DNA from: an uncultured Clostridium sp.
Lineage (GTDB): Bacteria > Bacillota > Clostridia > Clostridiales > Clostridiaceae
Assembly: GCA_934746785.1 (NCBI GenBank)
Contig: CAKVFO010000175.1
Coordinates: 1 to 6,224 of the forward strand
Length of the DNA: 6,224 nt
Direction of reading: 5' to 3'
This document shows positions 1 to 4,852 of this stretch, piece after piece (the stretch's first letter is position 1; each line of letters starts with the position of its first letter). The translations under genes were made by a program, and so were the position numbers. A model generated the notes under the pieces. That model made no database searches. It saw only the letters and a program-made list of their open reading frames with translations, and was not told the DNA's origin.

Positions 1-43
1 AAGTATACCTCACAAATAAAATTTAGTGAATAATTCATATTGT

Positions 44-634
44 CTATATTACTAAAAACTTATTTAATCTGCTGCTATATTCTGCATTTTCTATTTTTTC
101 AGTAAAAACATATTCAAGTAAAGGTTCTTTTCTCAATGCTTCCATTATACTAATTTTTTGAATATTTGATGAATTCAATATATATTCACTATCTTCATCG
201 CCATAAAATAACTGCCATCCACTATCTTTTTCATCTATAGATGTATTTTTAAATACCCAGTTAATCTCCTTATTCTCCAATGCCCTATGAGATATACTTG
301 CATATTTTTTTACATCTATCAATTTATTTCTATTGTCATATACAAACAAAATATTGTCATACGTAAATTTAATGTTGTTTCCTATTAACATTTTCTCTTT
401 ATCACAATAATTTATAATACCTCTTAGTTCACTGTCTCTACAACTTATAACATAAACCAATACATAATAATCACTTTTTACCTTCTTAGAAAATATCTTT
501 TCATAACTTAATTCAAGTATAAGCTTTACAATAGCACCTGGCTTAACTTTCTTTAGATATTTTTTCGAAGGTTTAGGATACTTTCTGGGATTAATAAGGC
601 TAAGTGCCTTTATATCCTTTATTGTGTATCTCAA
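44..634 (-). CDS. DUF2185 (Imm33-type) domain protein
   Basis: A soluble protein of 196 residues with no signal peptide or membrane segment. The C-terminal half (about 111-180) resembles the DUF2185 family, also called Imm33. It has SHRALE at 115-120, then the diagnostic SGWQLFYGDEDSEYI at 138-152, then a helix ending in PLLEYVF. The region at 31-98 (KPGAIVKLIL, then a beta-rich stretch to TYDNILFV) resembles the DUF2314-like domain often found before it; this is weaker. Imm33 proteins are predicted immunity proteins of polymorphic toxin systems, but many are orphans, and no toxin gene lies next to this one, so its role is unknown. The start is TTG; no in-frame ATG lies near the N-terminus, and the family-like text begins soon after it. 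The stop is TAG. The gap to the M42 gene upstream is 153 bp with a separate promoter, so it is probably not in an operon with it. Confidence 0.8.
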   Translation of the reverse strand: MRYTIKDIKALSLINPRKYPKPSKKYLKKVKPGAIVKLILELSYEKIFSKKVKSDYYVLVYVISCRDSELRGIINYCDKEKMLIGNNIKFTYDNILFVYDNRNKLIDVKKYASISHRALENKEINWVFKNTSIDEKDSGWQLFYGDEDSEYILNSSNIQKISIMEALRKEPLLEYVFTEKIENAEYSSRLNKFLVI

Positions 635-657
635 TTCCCTCTTTTAGCTCCTTTCAT
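631..657 (-). promoter_or_regulatory. Ribosome-binding region and 8-codon leader ORF overlapping the TTG start
   Basis: On the minus strand an ATG (655-657) opens a frame of eight codons ending in TGA (631-633). That TGA overlaps the TTG start (632-634) of the Imm33-type gene by two bases. A GGAG lies 13 nt before the TTG and an AGAGGG 2 nt before it, so neither has ideal spacing. The leader ATG has no clear ribosome-binding site of its own. It may be chance, or a weak coupling element that compensates for the TTG start. Confidence 0.25.
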
Positions 658-689
658 AATTGTTCTTAACATCGAATATATTATTTCAT

Positions 690-719
690 ATAATAAATCT
701 CAAAACAAGTTATATTCAA
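690..719 (-). promoter_or_regulatory. Likely sigma-A promoter of the Imm33-type gene
   Basis: The minus strand reads TTGAAT (714-719), an 18-nt spacer, then TATTAT (690-695). These match the consensus at 4/6 and 5/6 positions. Transcription would begin near 683, giving a leader of about 50 nt. It lies between the end of the M42 gene and the Imm33-type gene, where no clear terminator is visible. Confidence 0.4.
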
Positions 720-787
720 GCTGATTTTTCATTTATCTTTTCATTGAAGATTATATTTAAGTATTTTACGTTTTTTTGATTGATAAC

Positions 788-1819
788 TTACTTTGTAGTA
801 TATAAATATAAAAGATTAACTGTATTTTCCAAAGCCTTATAATGAGTTCTTTCCATCCCATGAGATGCAGAAACCCCAGGTCCTATTAGTGCTCCCCTTA
901 TATCATTTCCACCTCTTAAAGCTGCTCCAACATCTGAACCATATCTTGGATATATATCTACAACATAATTTAAATTATTTTCCTTAGCTAAGCTCACAAG
1001 ATCTGTTACCATATTATAATCATAAGGACCGCTTGAATCCTTTGCACATATTGATACATCATATTCAGTACATGATAAGTCAGAACCTATGCATCCCATA
1101 TCAACTGCTAAAAGTTCAGTCACATCACTTGGAATATAAGAAGCTCCATGCCCAACTTCTTCATATACAGAAATAAGTATCTTAAGTGTGTTTGCAGGTT
1201 TAATATTTTCTCTTTTAAATATTTCTAAAAGAGATAAAAGACAAGATACACTTCCCTTATCATCTATAAATCTTGACTTAACAAAACCGCTTTCTGTAAT
1301 TGTAGTTTTCGGATCTATAAATATAAAATCTCCTGGCTCTATTCCTAAATTCTTAACATCATCCTTAGATTTTATTTCTTCATCAATTCTTACTTCCATA
1401 TTAACTTCATCTCTTTTTTTAGAAGCAGCATCATCATATACATGAACAGAAGCGCTTGTACTTAAAAATGTACCTGTATATATCTTTCCTTCTCTAGTTC
1501 TAATTTTACAATACTCTGAGTCTAATGTTGGTATAATAGGGCCTCCTAAAATTGTGAATTTTAATGTACCTTGAGGTGTTATTGATCTTACCATTGCTCC
1601 TAAAGTATCAACATGGGCTGCAAGTCCTATAACCTTTTCATCTTTCAAACCAGGTACTGTTATAATTCCACATCCTTTATTTGTTCTTTCAAGAGAAAAT
1701 CCCAAATCATTAACCTTCTTTTCTATTAAATCCATGATTTCAAAACAAAAACCTGTTGGACTATCAAACTTTAAAATTTCCTCAGCTGTCTTTAATAAAT
1801 AATCCTTGTTTATATTCAT
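788..1819 (-). CDS. M42-family metallo-aminopeptidase
   Basis: A cytosolic co-catalytic metalloenzyme of the M42 (glutamyl aminopeptidase/TET/endoglucanase M-like) family that removes N-terminal residues from peptides. All metal-site landmarks are present. AAHVDTLGAMV carries His69 and Asp71, and FIDDKGS carries the bridging Asp (186/187). YEEVGHGA carries the Glu pair 220/221, with one acting as general base; VDMG carries Asp240; and SHGMERTH carries the last His (320 best fits). At 343 residues it is full length for the family. The central insert around 95-180 corresponds to the dimerisation/PDZ-like domain. The ATG start is fixed by AGGAGG (1827-1832), 7 nt upstream. The leader just before it forms an AT-only inverted repeat (TTTTAAAAA/TTTTTAAAA, 1832-1855) with a GC loop, close against the ribosome-binding site. 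Substrate specificity cannot be read from sequence. It stands alone with its own promoter. Confidence 0.93.
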   Translation of the reverse strand: MNINKDYLLKTAEEILKFDSPTGFCFEIMDLIEKKVNDLGFSLERTNKGCGIITVPGLKDEKVIGLAAHVDTLGAMVRSITPQGTLKFTILGGPIIPTLDSEYCKIRTREGKIYTGTFLSTSASVHVYDDAASKKRDEVNMEVRIDEEIKSKDDVKNLGIEPGDFIFIDPKTTITESGFVKSRFIDDKGSVSCLLSLLEIFKRENIKPANTLKILISVYEEVGHGASYIPSDVTELLAVDMGCIGSDLSCTEYDVSICAKDSSGPYDYNMVTDLVSLAKENNLNYVVDIYPRYGSDVGAALRGGNDIRGALIGPGVSASHGMERTHYKALENTVNLLYLYTTK

Positions 1820-1899
1820 AACAATTCCTCCTTTTAAAAAACCGCCTTTTTAAAAATTTAGACTGTGGCAGCTCATAATTTAAATTTTTCTTATGTACT

Positions 1900-1934
1900 A
1901 TTATAATTATACTTCTTTATTCATAATTTTTCTA
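1900..1934 (-). promoter_or_regulatory. Likely promoter of the M42 peptidase gene
   Basis: The minus strand has two tandem perfect TATAAT boxes (1906-1911 and 1900-1905). The first has TAGAAA (1929-1934, 4/6 to TTGACA) at a 17-nt spacing. Transcription would start near 1895-1900 and give a leader of about 80 nt. An alternative further upstream is TTGATT-17-TAATAT, which ends around 1937. The tandem -10 boxes are visible; use of either is inferred. Confidence 0.45.
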
Positions 1935-2029
1935 TATTAAGTATTTACATACCAAAAATCAAACACTTCCTATTTCTATATCTATATTTCAAATTTACAT
2001 GTCTATAAAAAGTCATCTAAGAACTTTAA

Positions 2030-2068
2030 AAAAAACAAAAAACGACATATAGATTACTCTATATGCCG
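2030..2068 (-). terminator. Rho-independent terminator, minus strand
   Basis: On the minus strand CGGCATATAG (2059-2068), a 6-nt loop and CTATATGTCG (2043-2052) form a 10-bp stem with one G-U pair. A T-tract follows directly (six T, G, eight T; plus-strand A-runs at about 2028-2042). The wobble pairs only on the minus strand, which fixes the direction. No coding gene lies upstream on this strand for more than 1.5 kb, so it ends either a small RNA or stray transcription before the M42 promoter. Confidence 0.8.
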
Positions 2069-2211
2069 CAAAAGGTTAACTGTTTTTCGATATTTTCGAT
2101 ATAATTATATAATATAAATATATTTAAGTAAAGTACTTCTATTTATTTTCACAATTTTTTCTTAAGGATTTCTCCACACTAAATTTGAAGATGGTTTTTA
2201 TGCTCCAAATC

Positions 2212-2250
2212 ATAATCAGTGCTCTCTCTCAAAAAAAGTTTTTAATTTCC
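2212..2250. repeat. Dispersed ~40-bp intergenic repeat, copy A
   Basis: This stretch matches 6116-6155 in the same orientation with one 1-base gap and two substitutions over about 40 bases. The shared core is CTCTCAAAAAAAGTT, followed by a nearly identical TTAATTTCC end. Both copies are intergenic and both lie upstream of minus-strand genes. Flanking sequence is not clearly conserved. Confidence 0.75.
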
Positions 2251-2260
2251 ACTACTACTT

Positions 2261-2290
2261 ATAAAATGAATGATAAAATTTTCATTTTAT
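2261..2290. repeat. Perfect 10-bp inverted repeat
   Basis: ATAAAATGAA (2261-2270) and TTCATTTTAT (2281-2290) are exact inverse complements around a 10-nt loop. The element is almost all A/T, so the hairpin is weak. It would sit at the 5' end of the candidate minus-strand RNA. Confidence 0.5.
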
Positions 2291-2359
2291 ATATGTATAA
2301 AGTTCTTTAACACTGTCAAGAATTAAGAAGATAAATTTTTTCTTTTTTCATTAATTATG

Positions 2360-2396
2360 AGTGGCCTATTAATAGGCTGCTATTTCTTTTTTTATG
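2360..2396 (+). terminator. Terminator-like hairpin, plus strand
   Basis: AGTGGCCTA (2360-2368), loop TTAA and TAGGCTGCT (2373-2381) form a 9-bp stem using two G-U pairs that exist only in plus-strand RNA. The T-rich tail ATTTCTTTTTTTATG follows. The core GCCTATTAATAGGC is a perfect palindrome, so a protein-binding site is an alternative. No gene or convincing promoter lies upstream on this strand. Confidence 0.4.
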
Positions 2397-2640
2397 ATTT
2401 TTCTATTTTAATATACTGTTTCTCTTTTTTTCTTTATCCAAAATTTTAATTCTTTTCTTAACAGATTTTCTTATTATTCAAATTTAACTATAAACTCAAC
2501 AAGGATTTATTCCACATGTATACAGTTTTACTATTTAACATATAACTTTAGAATATAAAGATTGTAAATGTTTGTATACCAGAAATACAAACCCAATTTT
2601 TAATTTATATTAATTTTTTCTTAATTATGCAACATTATAT
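2397..2640. other. Intergenic stretch with nothing recognised
   Basis: This is AT-rich DNA with no open frame of note on either strand and no clear promoter or terminator. Two TGTATAC heptamers (2518-2524 and 2573-2579) are the only repeated words seen, and they may be chance. Confidence 0.5.
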
Positions 2641-2668
2641 TTGATTTTGTTACATTTATTGGTATAAT
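2641..2668 (+). promoter_or_regulatory. Strong extended -10 promoter, plus strand
   Basis: TTGATT (2641-2646), a 16-nt spacer and a perfect TATAAT (2663-2668) are preceded by the extended -10 motif TGG (2660-2662). Transcription would start near 2675. No coding start follows; a terminator-like hairpin does, about 60 nt downstream. The promoter therefore appears to serve a non-coding RNA rather than the XRE gene, which has its own promoter. Confidence 0.65.
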
Positions 2669-2674
2669 AGATAT

Positions 2675-2782
2675 TGTTGAAGACCTTTGACATTTAAAAC
2701 TTGGATTATTCCCAATCTAGTTTTTATCTAATCGTTAAATAATAGCTACTAAGATGTTTTTCTTAGCAGCTATTATTTTATC
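2675..2782 (+). ncRNA. Candidate small RNA, plus strand (about 105 nt)
   Basis: The unit runs from the promoter at 2641-2668 to the hairpin at 2737-2778. It has no ATG with a ribosome-binding site. A first hairpin can form from AAACTTGGATT (2697-2707) and AATCTAGTTT (2714-2723), with one bulge, one G-U pair and loop ATTCCC, giving about 10 bp. A T-rich linker and the terminator hairpin follow. Promoter, structured body and terminator in correct order within ~140 bp is the usual layout of a bacterial small RNA. No known family is recognised, and the boundaries are inferred. Confidence 0.5.
2737..2782 (+). terminator. Long hairpin, likely terminator of the candidate small RNA
   Basis: AAATAATAGCTACTAAGA (2737-2754) and TCTTAGCAGCTATTATTT (2761-2778) pair over 18 bp with one mismatch around loop TGTTTT. 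The tail TATTATTTTA is T-rich but partly inside the stem. The single mismatch becomes a G-U pair on the minus strand, so it could work in both directions. Confidence 0.6.
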
Positions 2783-2824
2783 AATAACAAATAATATTAG
2801 TCAGCAAAAAACTTTTAAACATTT

Positions 2825-2837
2825 AGCATATTATGCT
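2825..2837. repeat. 13-bp interrupted palindrome
   Basis: AGCATA and TATGCT flank a single T, about 70 bp upstream of the -35 box of the XRE gene. It could be a binding site for a dimeric regulator, but in AT-rich DNA a motif of this size can arise by chance. Confidence 0.3.
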
Positions 2838-2891
2838 TGATTTACCATATAAAAAGGTATTTTGTGTACAATAAAATTTTAATGTTACTAT

Positions 2892-2934
2892 TTTACGATA
2901 TATTGTTTACAATGTTTTACAGTTTGTTTATAAT
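2892..2934 (+). promoter_or_regulatory. XRE gene promoter with repeated TTTACA motifs
   Basis: TTTACA (2906-2911), a 17-nt spacer and a perfect TATAAT (2929-2934) form a near-consensus promoter. Transcription would start near 2941, leaving only about 15 nt of leader. TTTAC occurs at 2892, 2906 and 2916, and TTTATA at 2927, spaced 14, 10 and 11 bp, roughly one helical turn for the last three. ATTGT-TT-ACAAT (2902-2913) is also an inverted repeat over the -35 box. This arrangement would suit an operator for autorepression by the XRE protein; that role is inferred. Confidence 0.7.
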
Positions 2935-2943
2935 TTCAAACAT

Positions 2944-2950
2944 GGGGTGA
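2944..2950 (+). promoter_or_regulatory. Ribosome-binding site deciding the XRE start
   Basis: GGGGTGA contains GGTGA, which pairs with the 3' end of 16S rRNA, and lies 5 nt before ATG 2956. An in-frame GTG at 2947 lies inside this site and so cannot be the start. ATG 2962 is a less well spaced alternative. Confidence 0.65.
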
Positions 2951-2955
2951 GAATA

Positions 2956-3372
2956 ATGAATATGGGAGAAAAAATTAAAAATCTAAGAAAAAATAAAGGC
3001 CTTACTCAAGAAAATTTTGCAGAGATTATTGGTATCTCTAGATTTTCATTAATCAATTATGAAAGAGGAGCAAGAAAAGTCCCTGAAGAAGTCATAAAAA
3101 AGATTTCTGTTGCTTTTAACGTTGAATTGAAAGAAGACTTTATTCCCTACTCGGCTATTAAATATAAGCCCTTTAATTTAGAAAATAAAATTAATCCTGC
3201 AAGTGAAGGTGCTCCTGAAAACATGCGTTTGGAAACTTTTAAACACTTCCTTACTTTATCAGGCTATTCAGTTGATGATCTTACCTTCAAAGAACTTTTA
3301 ACTTTACATAACAAGACCCGTGAATACATAAATTTTGAATTATTCAAAATGGGTCACTACAAATTTAGATAG
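2956..3372 (+). CDS. XRE-family transcriptional regulator
   Basis: A protein of 138 residues. Residues 4-58 form a canonical HTH_3/Cro-CI domain: GEKIKNLRKNKGLTQENFAE, then IGISRFSLINYERGARKVP with the recognition helix around 27-35, then a closing helix to about 56. Residues 59-90 look like a linker. Residues 91-138 are a small, probably helical C-terminal domain (FKHFLTLSGYSVDDLTFKELLTLHNKTREYINFELF) that may mediate dimerisation; it is not a known ligand or peptidase domain. The protein is expected to bind its own promoter region, where repeated TTTACA motifs and an inverted repeat are present. It is monocistronic, ended by a strong terminator. Its target is unknown; the candidate small RNAs upstream and the zinc-ribbon gene downstream are possible targets by position only. 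Confidence 0.88.
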   Translation: MNMGEKIKNLRKNKGLTQENFAEIIGISRFSLINYERGARKVPEEVIKKISVAFNVELKEDFIPYSAIKYKPFNLENKINPASEGAPENMRLETFKHFLTLSGYSVDDLTFKELLTLHNKTREYINFELFKMGHYKFR

Positions 3373-3403
3373 ACTATTTCTGAATGTATATGTAAAACTT
3401 TTT

Positions 3404-3451
3404 AAAAGGTGAATTCTTTTGTTTAAAATGCAAAAGAATTCACCTTTTTTT
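3404..3451 (+). terminator. Strong rho-independent terminator after the XRE gene
   Basis: AAAAGGTGAATTCTTTTG (3404-3421) and its exact inverse complement (3431-3448) form an 18-bp perfect stem with a 9-nt loop. A run of seven T (3445-3451) ends the element. It begins 31 nt after the XRE stop and ends 5 bp before the next -35 box, insulating the two units. Confidence 0.95.
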
Positions 3452-3456
3452 ATTCT

Positions 3457-3485
3457 TTGCCCATTTTTTTCTTTTATTGTATAAT
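3457..3485 (+). promoter_or_regulatory. Promoter of the zinc-ribbon gene
   Basis: TTGCCC (3457-3462, 4/6), a 17-nt spacer and a perfect TATAAT (3480-3485) lie directly after the XRE terminator. The start of transcription would be near 3492, just ahead of the ribosome-binding site AAGGAG (3494-3499), so the leader is about 18 nt. Confidence 0.65.
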
Positions 3486-3509
3486 AATAGAATAAGGAGA
3501 GTGATAGAA

Positions 3510-3761
3510 ATGACTAATGAAGCAATGTATTTAATTGAAAAAAATGAAAAAGGAAATCTTTTTGGAGTAACTAACTGCAAAGTATGCAATACTATAATTA
3601 CTTTTGAAGAAAATGTAACTTCAAAAGCTCTAGCTACAAACTGTGAATTTCTTTCTATTAACGGAAATAGTGAGAAATGTGTAACTCTAAAGATGTTTAC
3701 TAAATGTCCTAACTGTGGCTATACATTTGAGCATCATCAAGTAGTGCATTATGACAAATAG
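3510..3761 (+). CDS. Small zinc-ribbon protein, function unknown
   Basis: A protein of 83 residues with no signal peptide or membrane segment. Two CxxC knuckles, Cys23/Cys26 (NCKVCNTII) and Cys66/Cys69 (KCPNCGYTFEHH), are placed as in a zinc ribbon. Two further cysteines (45 and 57) and a cluster of His (75, 76, 80) lie between or after them. The 40-residue insert separating the knuckles is longer than in minimal ribbons and probably forms extra strands. The protein may be a nucleic-acid or protein adaptor; nothing shows which. ATG 3510 is chosen because AAGGAG sits 10 nt before it. A TTG frame reaching back to 3477 would place the start inside the promoter. The gene converges with the DUF2971 gene and shares a terminator with it. 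Confidence 0.8.
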   Translation: MTNEAMYLIEKNEKGNLFGVTNCKVCNTIITFEENVTSKALATNCEFLSINGNSEKCVTLKMFTKCPNCGYTFEHHQVVHYDK

Positions 3762-3799
3762 GCAAAAGATATGTACACTAATCATTTTAGGTCATACAA

Positions 3800-3850
3800 A
3801 AAGGGATGTATCAAAATTATTTTGATGCTTCCCCTTCTTTTAATTTTTTT
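3800..3850. terminator. Bidirectional terminator between convergent genes
   Basis: AAAGGGATGTATCAAAA (3800-3816) and TTTTGATGCTTCCCCTT (3820-3836) form a stem of about 17 positions with two mismatches, plus one wobble, around a 3-nt loop. On the plus strand it is followed by CTTTTAATTTTTTT. On the minus strand it is followed by TTTTT. It serves the zinc-ribbon gene in one direction and the DUF2971 gene in the other. Confidence 0.85.
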
Positions 3851-4730
3851 AACTATAAGTTCCTTCTGATCTCATTATTACAACCTTTCCAGTATAATTT
3901 TCATTATGAAGAAAAAATCGTATATCAGCTTCATTTAACCTGCATTTAGGTCCAAGAATTATTTCTTTTATTATTCCTTTTTCAATATAATTTTCAAAGC
4001 TTAAATCAGAATATAATATTAGATTTTCATTCTCTGATTTATATTTAATTTTACTCATTCGAAAGTTATTTACTTCTAATTCTTTGCTATTTGTAAAACT
4101 ATCTCTTTCAAAATCAGCAGTATTGCTAAATCCAATATTTACTGGATATATTATTCTTACTTCCTCCTCTTCCTTAAATGCAAAATTCTTCATTGTACTA
4201 CATATATTATCTAAGCTTAAAAATACTTTATTAAATAATATACTCTCTATATCATCTTCATTTTTACTTGATAAATCTATTTCTGTTAAAAACTTTTTAA
4301 CTATTTCATCTATTCTCTTATCCTGTTCAATTTCAGAATATATAATCTTATCTTTAAAAAGTCCAAACTCATTATCTCCAAAGGCTAATATATTTGAATC
4401 AAATCCAATAGATACACCTAATCCATCTTTAGCATATTTAGTCCATTCACTAAGAAGATCACCATTTTTCGAGAAGCAGGCTGCTAATGTTAGTGTTGAC
4501 TGAGGAAACTGGCTGTATATATTTTCAATAACTTTCCTCCATCTATCTGTGAAGAAAACATCCTTTATAAGCCTTTCACTAAAAACCTTTAAAACTTTCT
4601 TATAAGCCCACTTCTTTTCCATATAATCATTAGTTTTACTTACATCACTCAACCTTAAATTTTTATTTGATATTATTGAATAAAAAGTGTCAACATCGCA
4701 ATAGTGATATATTATATTTTTTTCTCCCAT
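3849..4730 (-). CDS. DUF2971 family protein
   Basis: A soluble protein of 293 residues that carries the family landmarks in order. These are YHYCDVDTFYSII (8-20), LRLSDVSKTNDYMEKKW (25-41, the 'ND..E' block), ACFSKNGDLLSEWTKYAKDG (84-103, the 'FS...W..YA' block), GVSIGFD (105-111), FAFKEEEEVRIIYP (183-196, the 'FK...E.R' block) and KEIILGPKCR (255-264). The length is typical. The conserved polar set (His9, Asp29, Asn34, Asp35, Trp96, Tyr99, Glu190, Arg192) suggests an enzyme, but the activity of the family is not established. Members are often accessory genes of scattered distribution, and a defence role is sometimes suspected; nothing adjacent confirms it here. The ATG start is supported by GAGG 8 nt upstream. 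It is preceded by a 122-bp gap after the signal peptidase gene. Confidence 0.85.
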   Translation of the reverse strand: MGEKNIIYHYCDVDTFYSIISNKNLRLSDVSKTNDYMEKKWAYKKVLKVFSERLIKDVFFTDRWRKVIENIYSQFPQSTLTLAACFSKNGDLLSEWTKYAKDGLGVSIGFDSNILAFGDNEFGLFKDKIIYSEIEQDKRIDEIVKKFLTEIDLSSKNEDDIESILFNKVFLSLDNICSTMKNFAFKEEEEVRIIYPVNIGFSNTADFERDSFTNSKELEVNNFRMSKIKYKSENENLILYSDLSFENYIEKGIIKEIILGPKCRLNEADIRFFLHNENYTGKVVIMRSEGTYS

Positions 4731-4759
4731 TAAACCATCCTCTCTGTTTTATAAATTTC

Positions 4760-4788
4760 TTTATAGATTTAATGTAGACTGTTAATAA
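4760..4788 (-). promoter_or_regulatory. Possible promoter of the DUF2971 gene
   Basis: The minus strand has TATAAA (4760-4765) and, 17 nt upstream, TTATTA (4783-4788), which is a poor -35 (3/6). Its position fits a leader of about 25 nt. Read-through from the signal peptidase gene is also possible, because no clear terminator lies in 4731-4852. Confidence 0.3.
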
Positions 4789-4852
4789 TAATATGACACT
4801 TTTTAACTTTTAATTACTATTCATAAAAAATTTAAATTATTCCTAAATGAAA

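Larger units (their letters stand above)
2030..2287 (-). ncRNA. Candidate small RNA, minus strand (about 250 nt)
   Basis: A perfect TTGACA (minus strand, 2314-2319) is followed 16-18 nt later by an imperfect -10 (TACATA/CATATA around 2292-2298). The strong terminator at 2030-2068 ends the unit. Nothing between them codes for protein. Inside, minus-strand GATTTGGAG (2203-2211) and CTTCAAATT (2182-2190) can form a 9-bp stem with a 12-nt loop, and the ~40-bp repeat lies nearby. The terminator is firm. The transcript and its start are inferred, and the -10 box is weak. No known RNA family is recognised. Confidence 0.35.

Noticed and set aside
1188..1445. 85-codon open frame on the plus strand
   Set aside because: It lies wholly inside the M42 peptidase gene on the opposite strand, has no family resemblance and is low in complexity: an antisense shadow.
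2030..2068. Riboswitch or attenuator controlling the M42 gene
   Set aside because: The M42 promoter with tandem TATAAT boxes lies downstream of this terminator, and no alternative antiterminator pairing or known riboswitch motif was seen.
2518..2579. Two TGTATAC heptamers as paired regulatory sites
   Set aside because: Seven-base words recur often by chance in DNA this AT-rich, and nothing transcribed starts nearby.
2947..2955. GTG at 2947 as the XRE start
   Set aside because: It would place the ribosome-binding GGTGA inside the coding sequence and leave almost no leader; ATG 2956 has correct spacing.
1820..2955. CRISPR array or insertion-sequence remnant in the long gap
   Set aside because: There are no regularly spaced repeats, no paired terminal inverted repeats with target duplications, and no transposase-like translation of useful length.
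3477..3509. TTG at 3477 as the zinc-ribbon start
   Set aside because: It falls in the -10 region of the promoter and has no ribosome-binding site; ATG 3510 has AAGGAG 10 nt upstream.
2956..3761. XRE and zinc-ribbon genes as a toxin-antitoxin pair
   Set aside because: A perfect 18-bp terminator and a separate promoter lie between them, and the zinc-ribbon protein resembles no known toxin.
4084..4503. 139-codon open frame on the plus strand
   Set aside because: It lies opposite the DUF2971 gene, whose conserved blocks are intact; the Ser/Leu/Ile-rich translation is typical of an antisense shadow.
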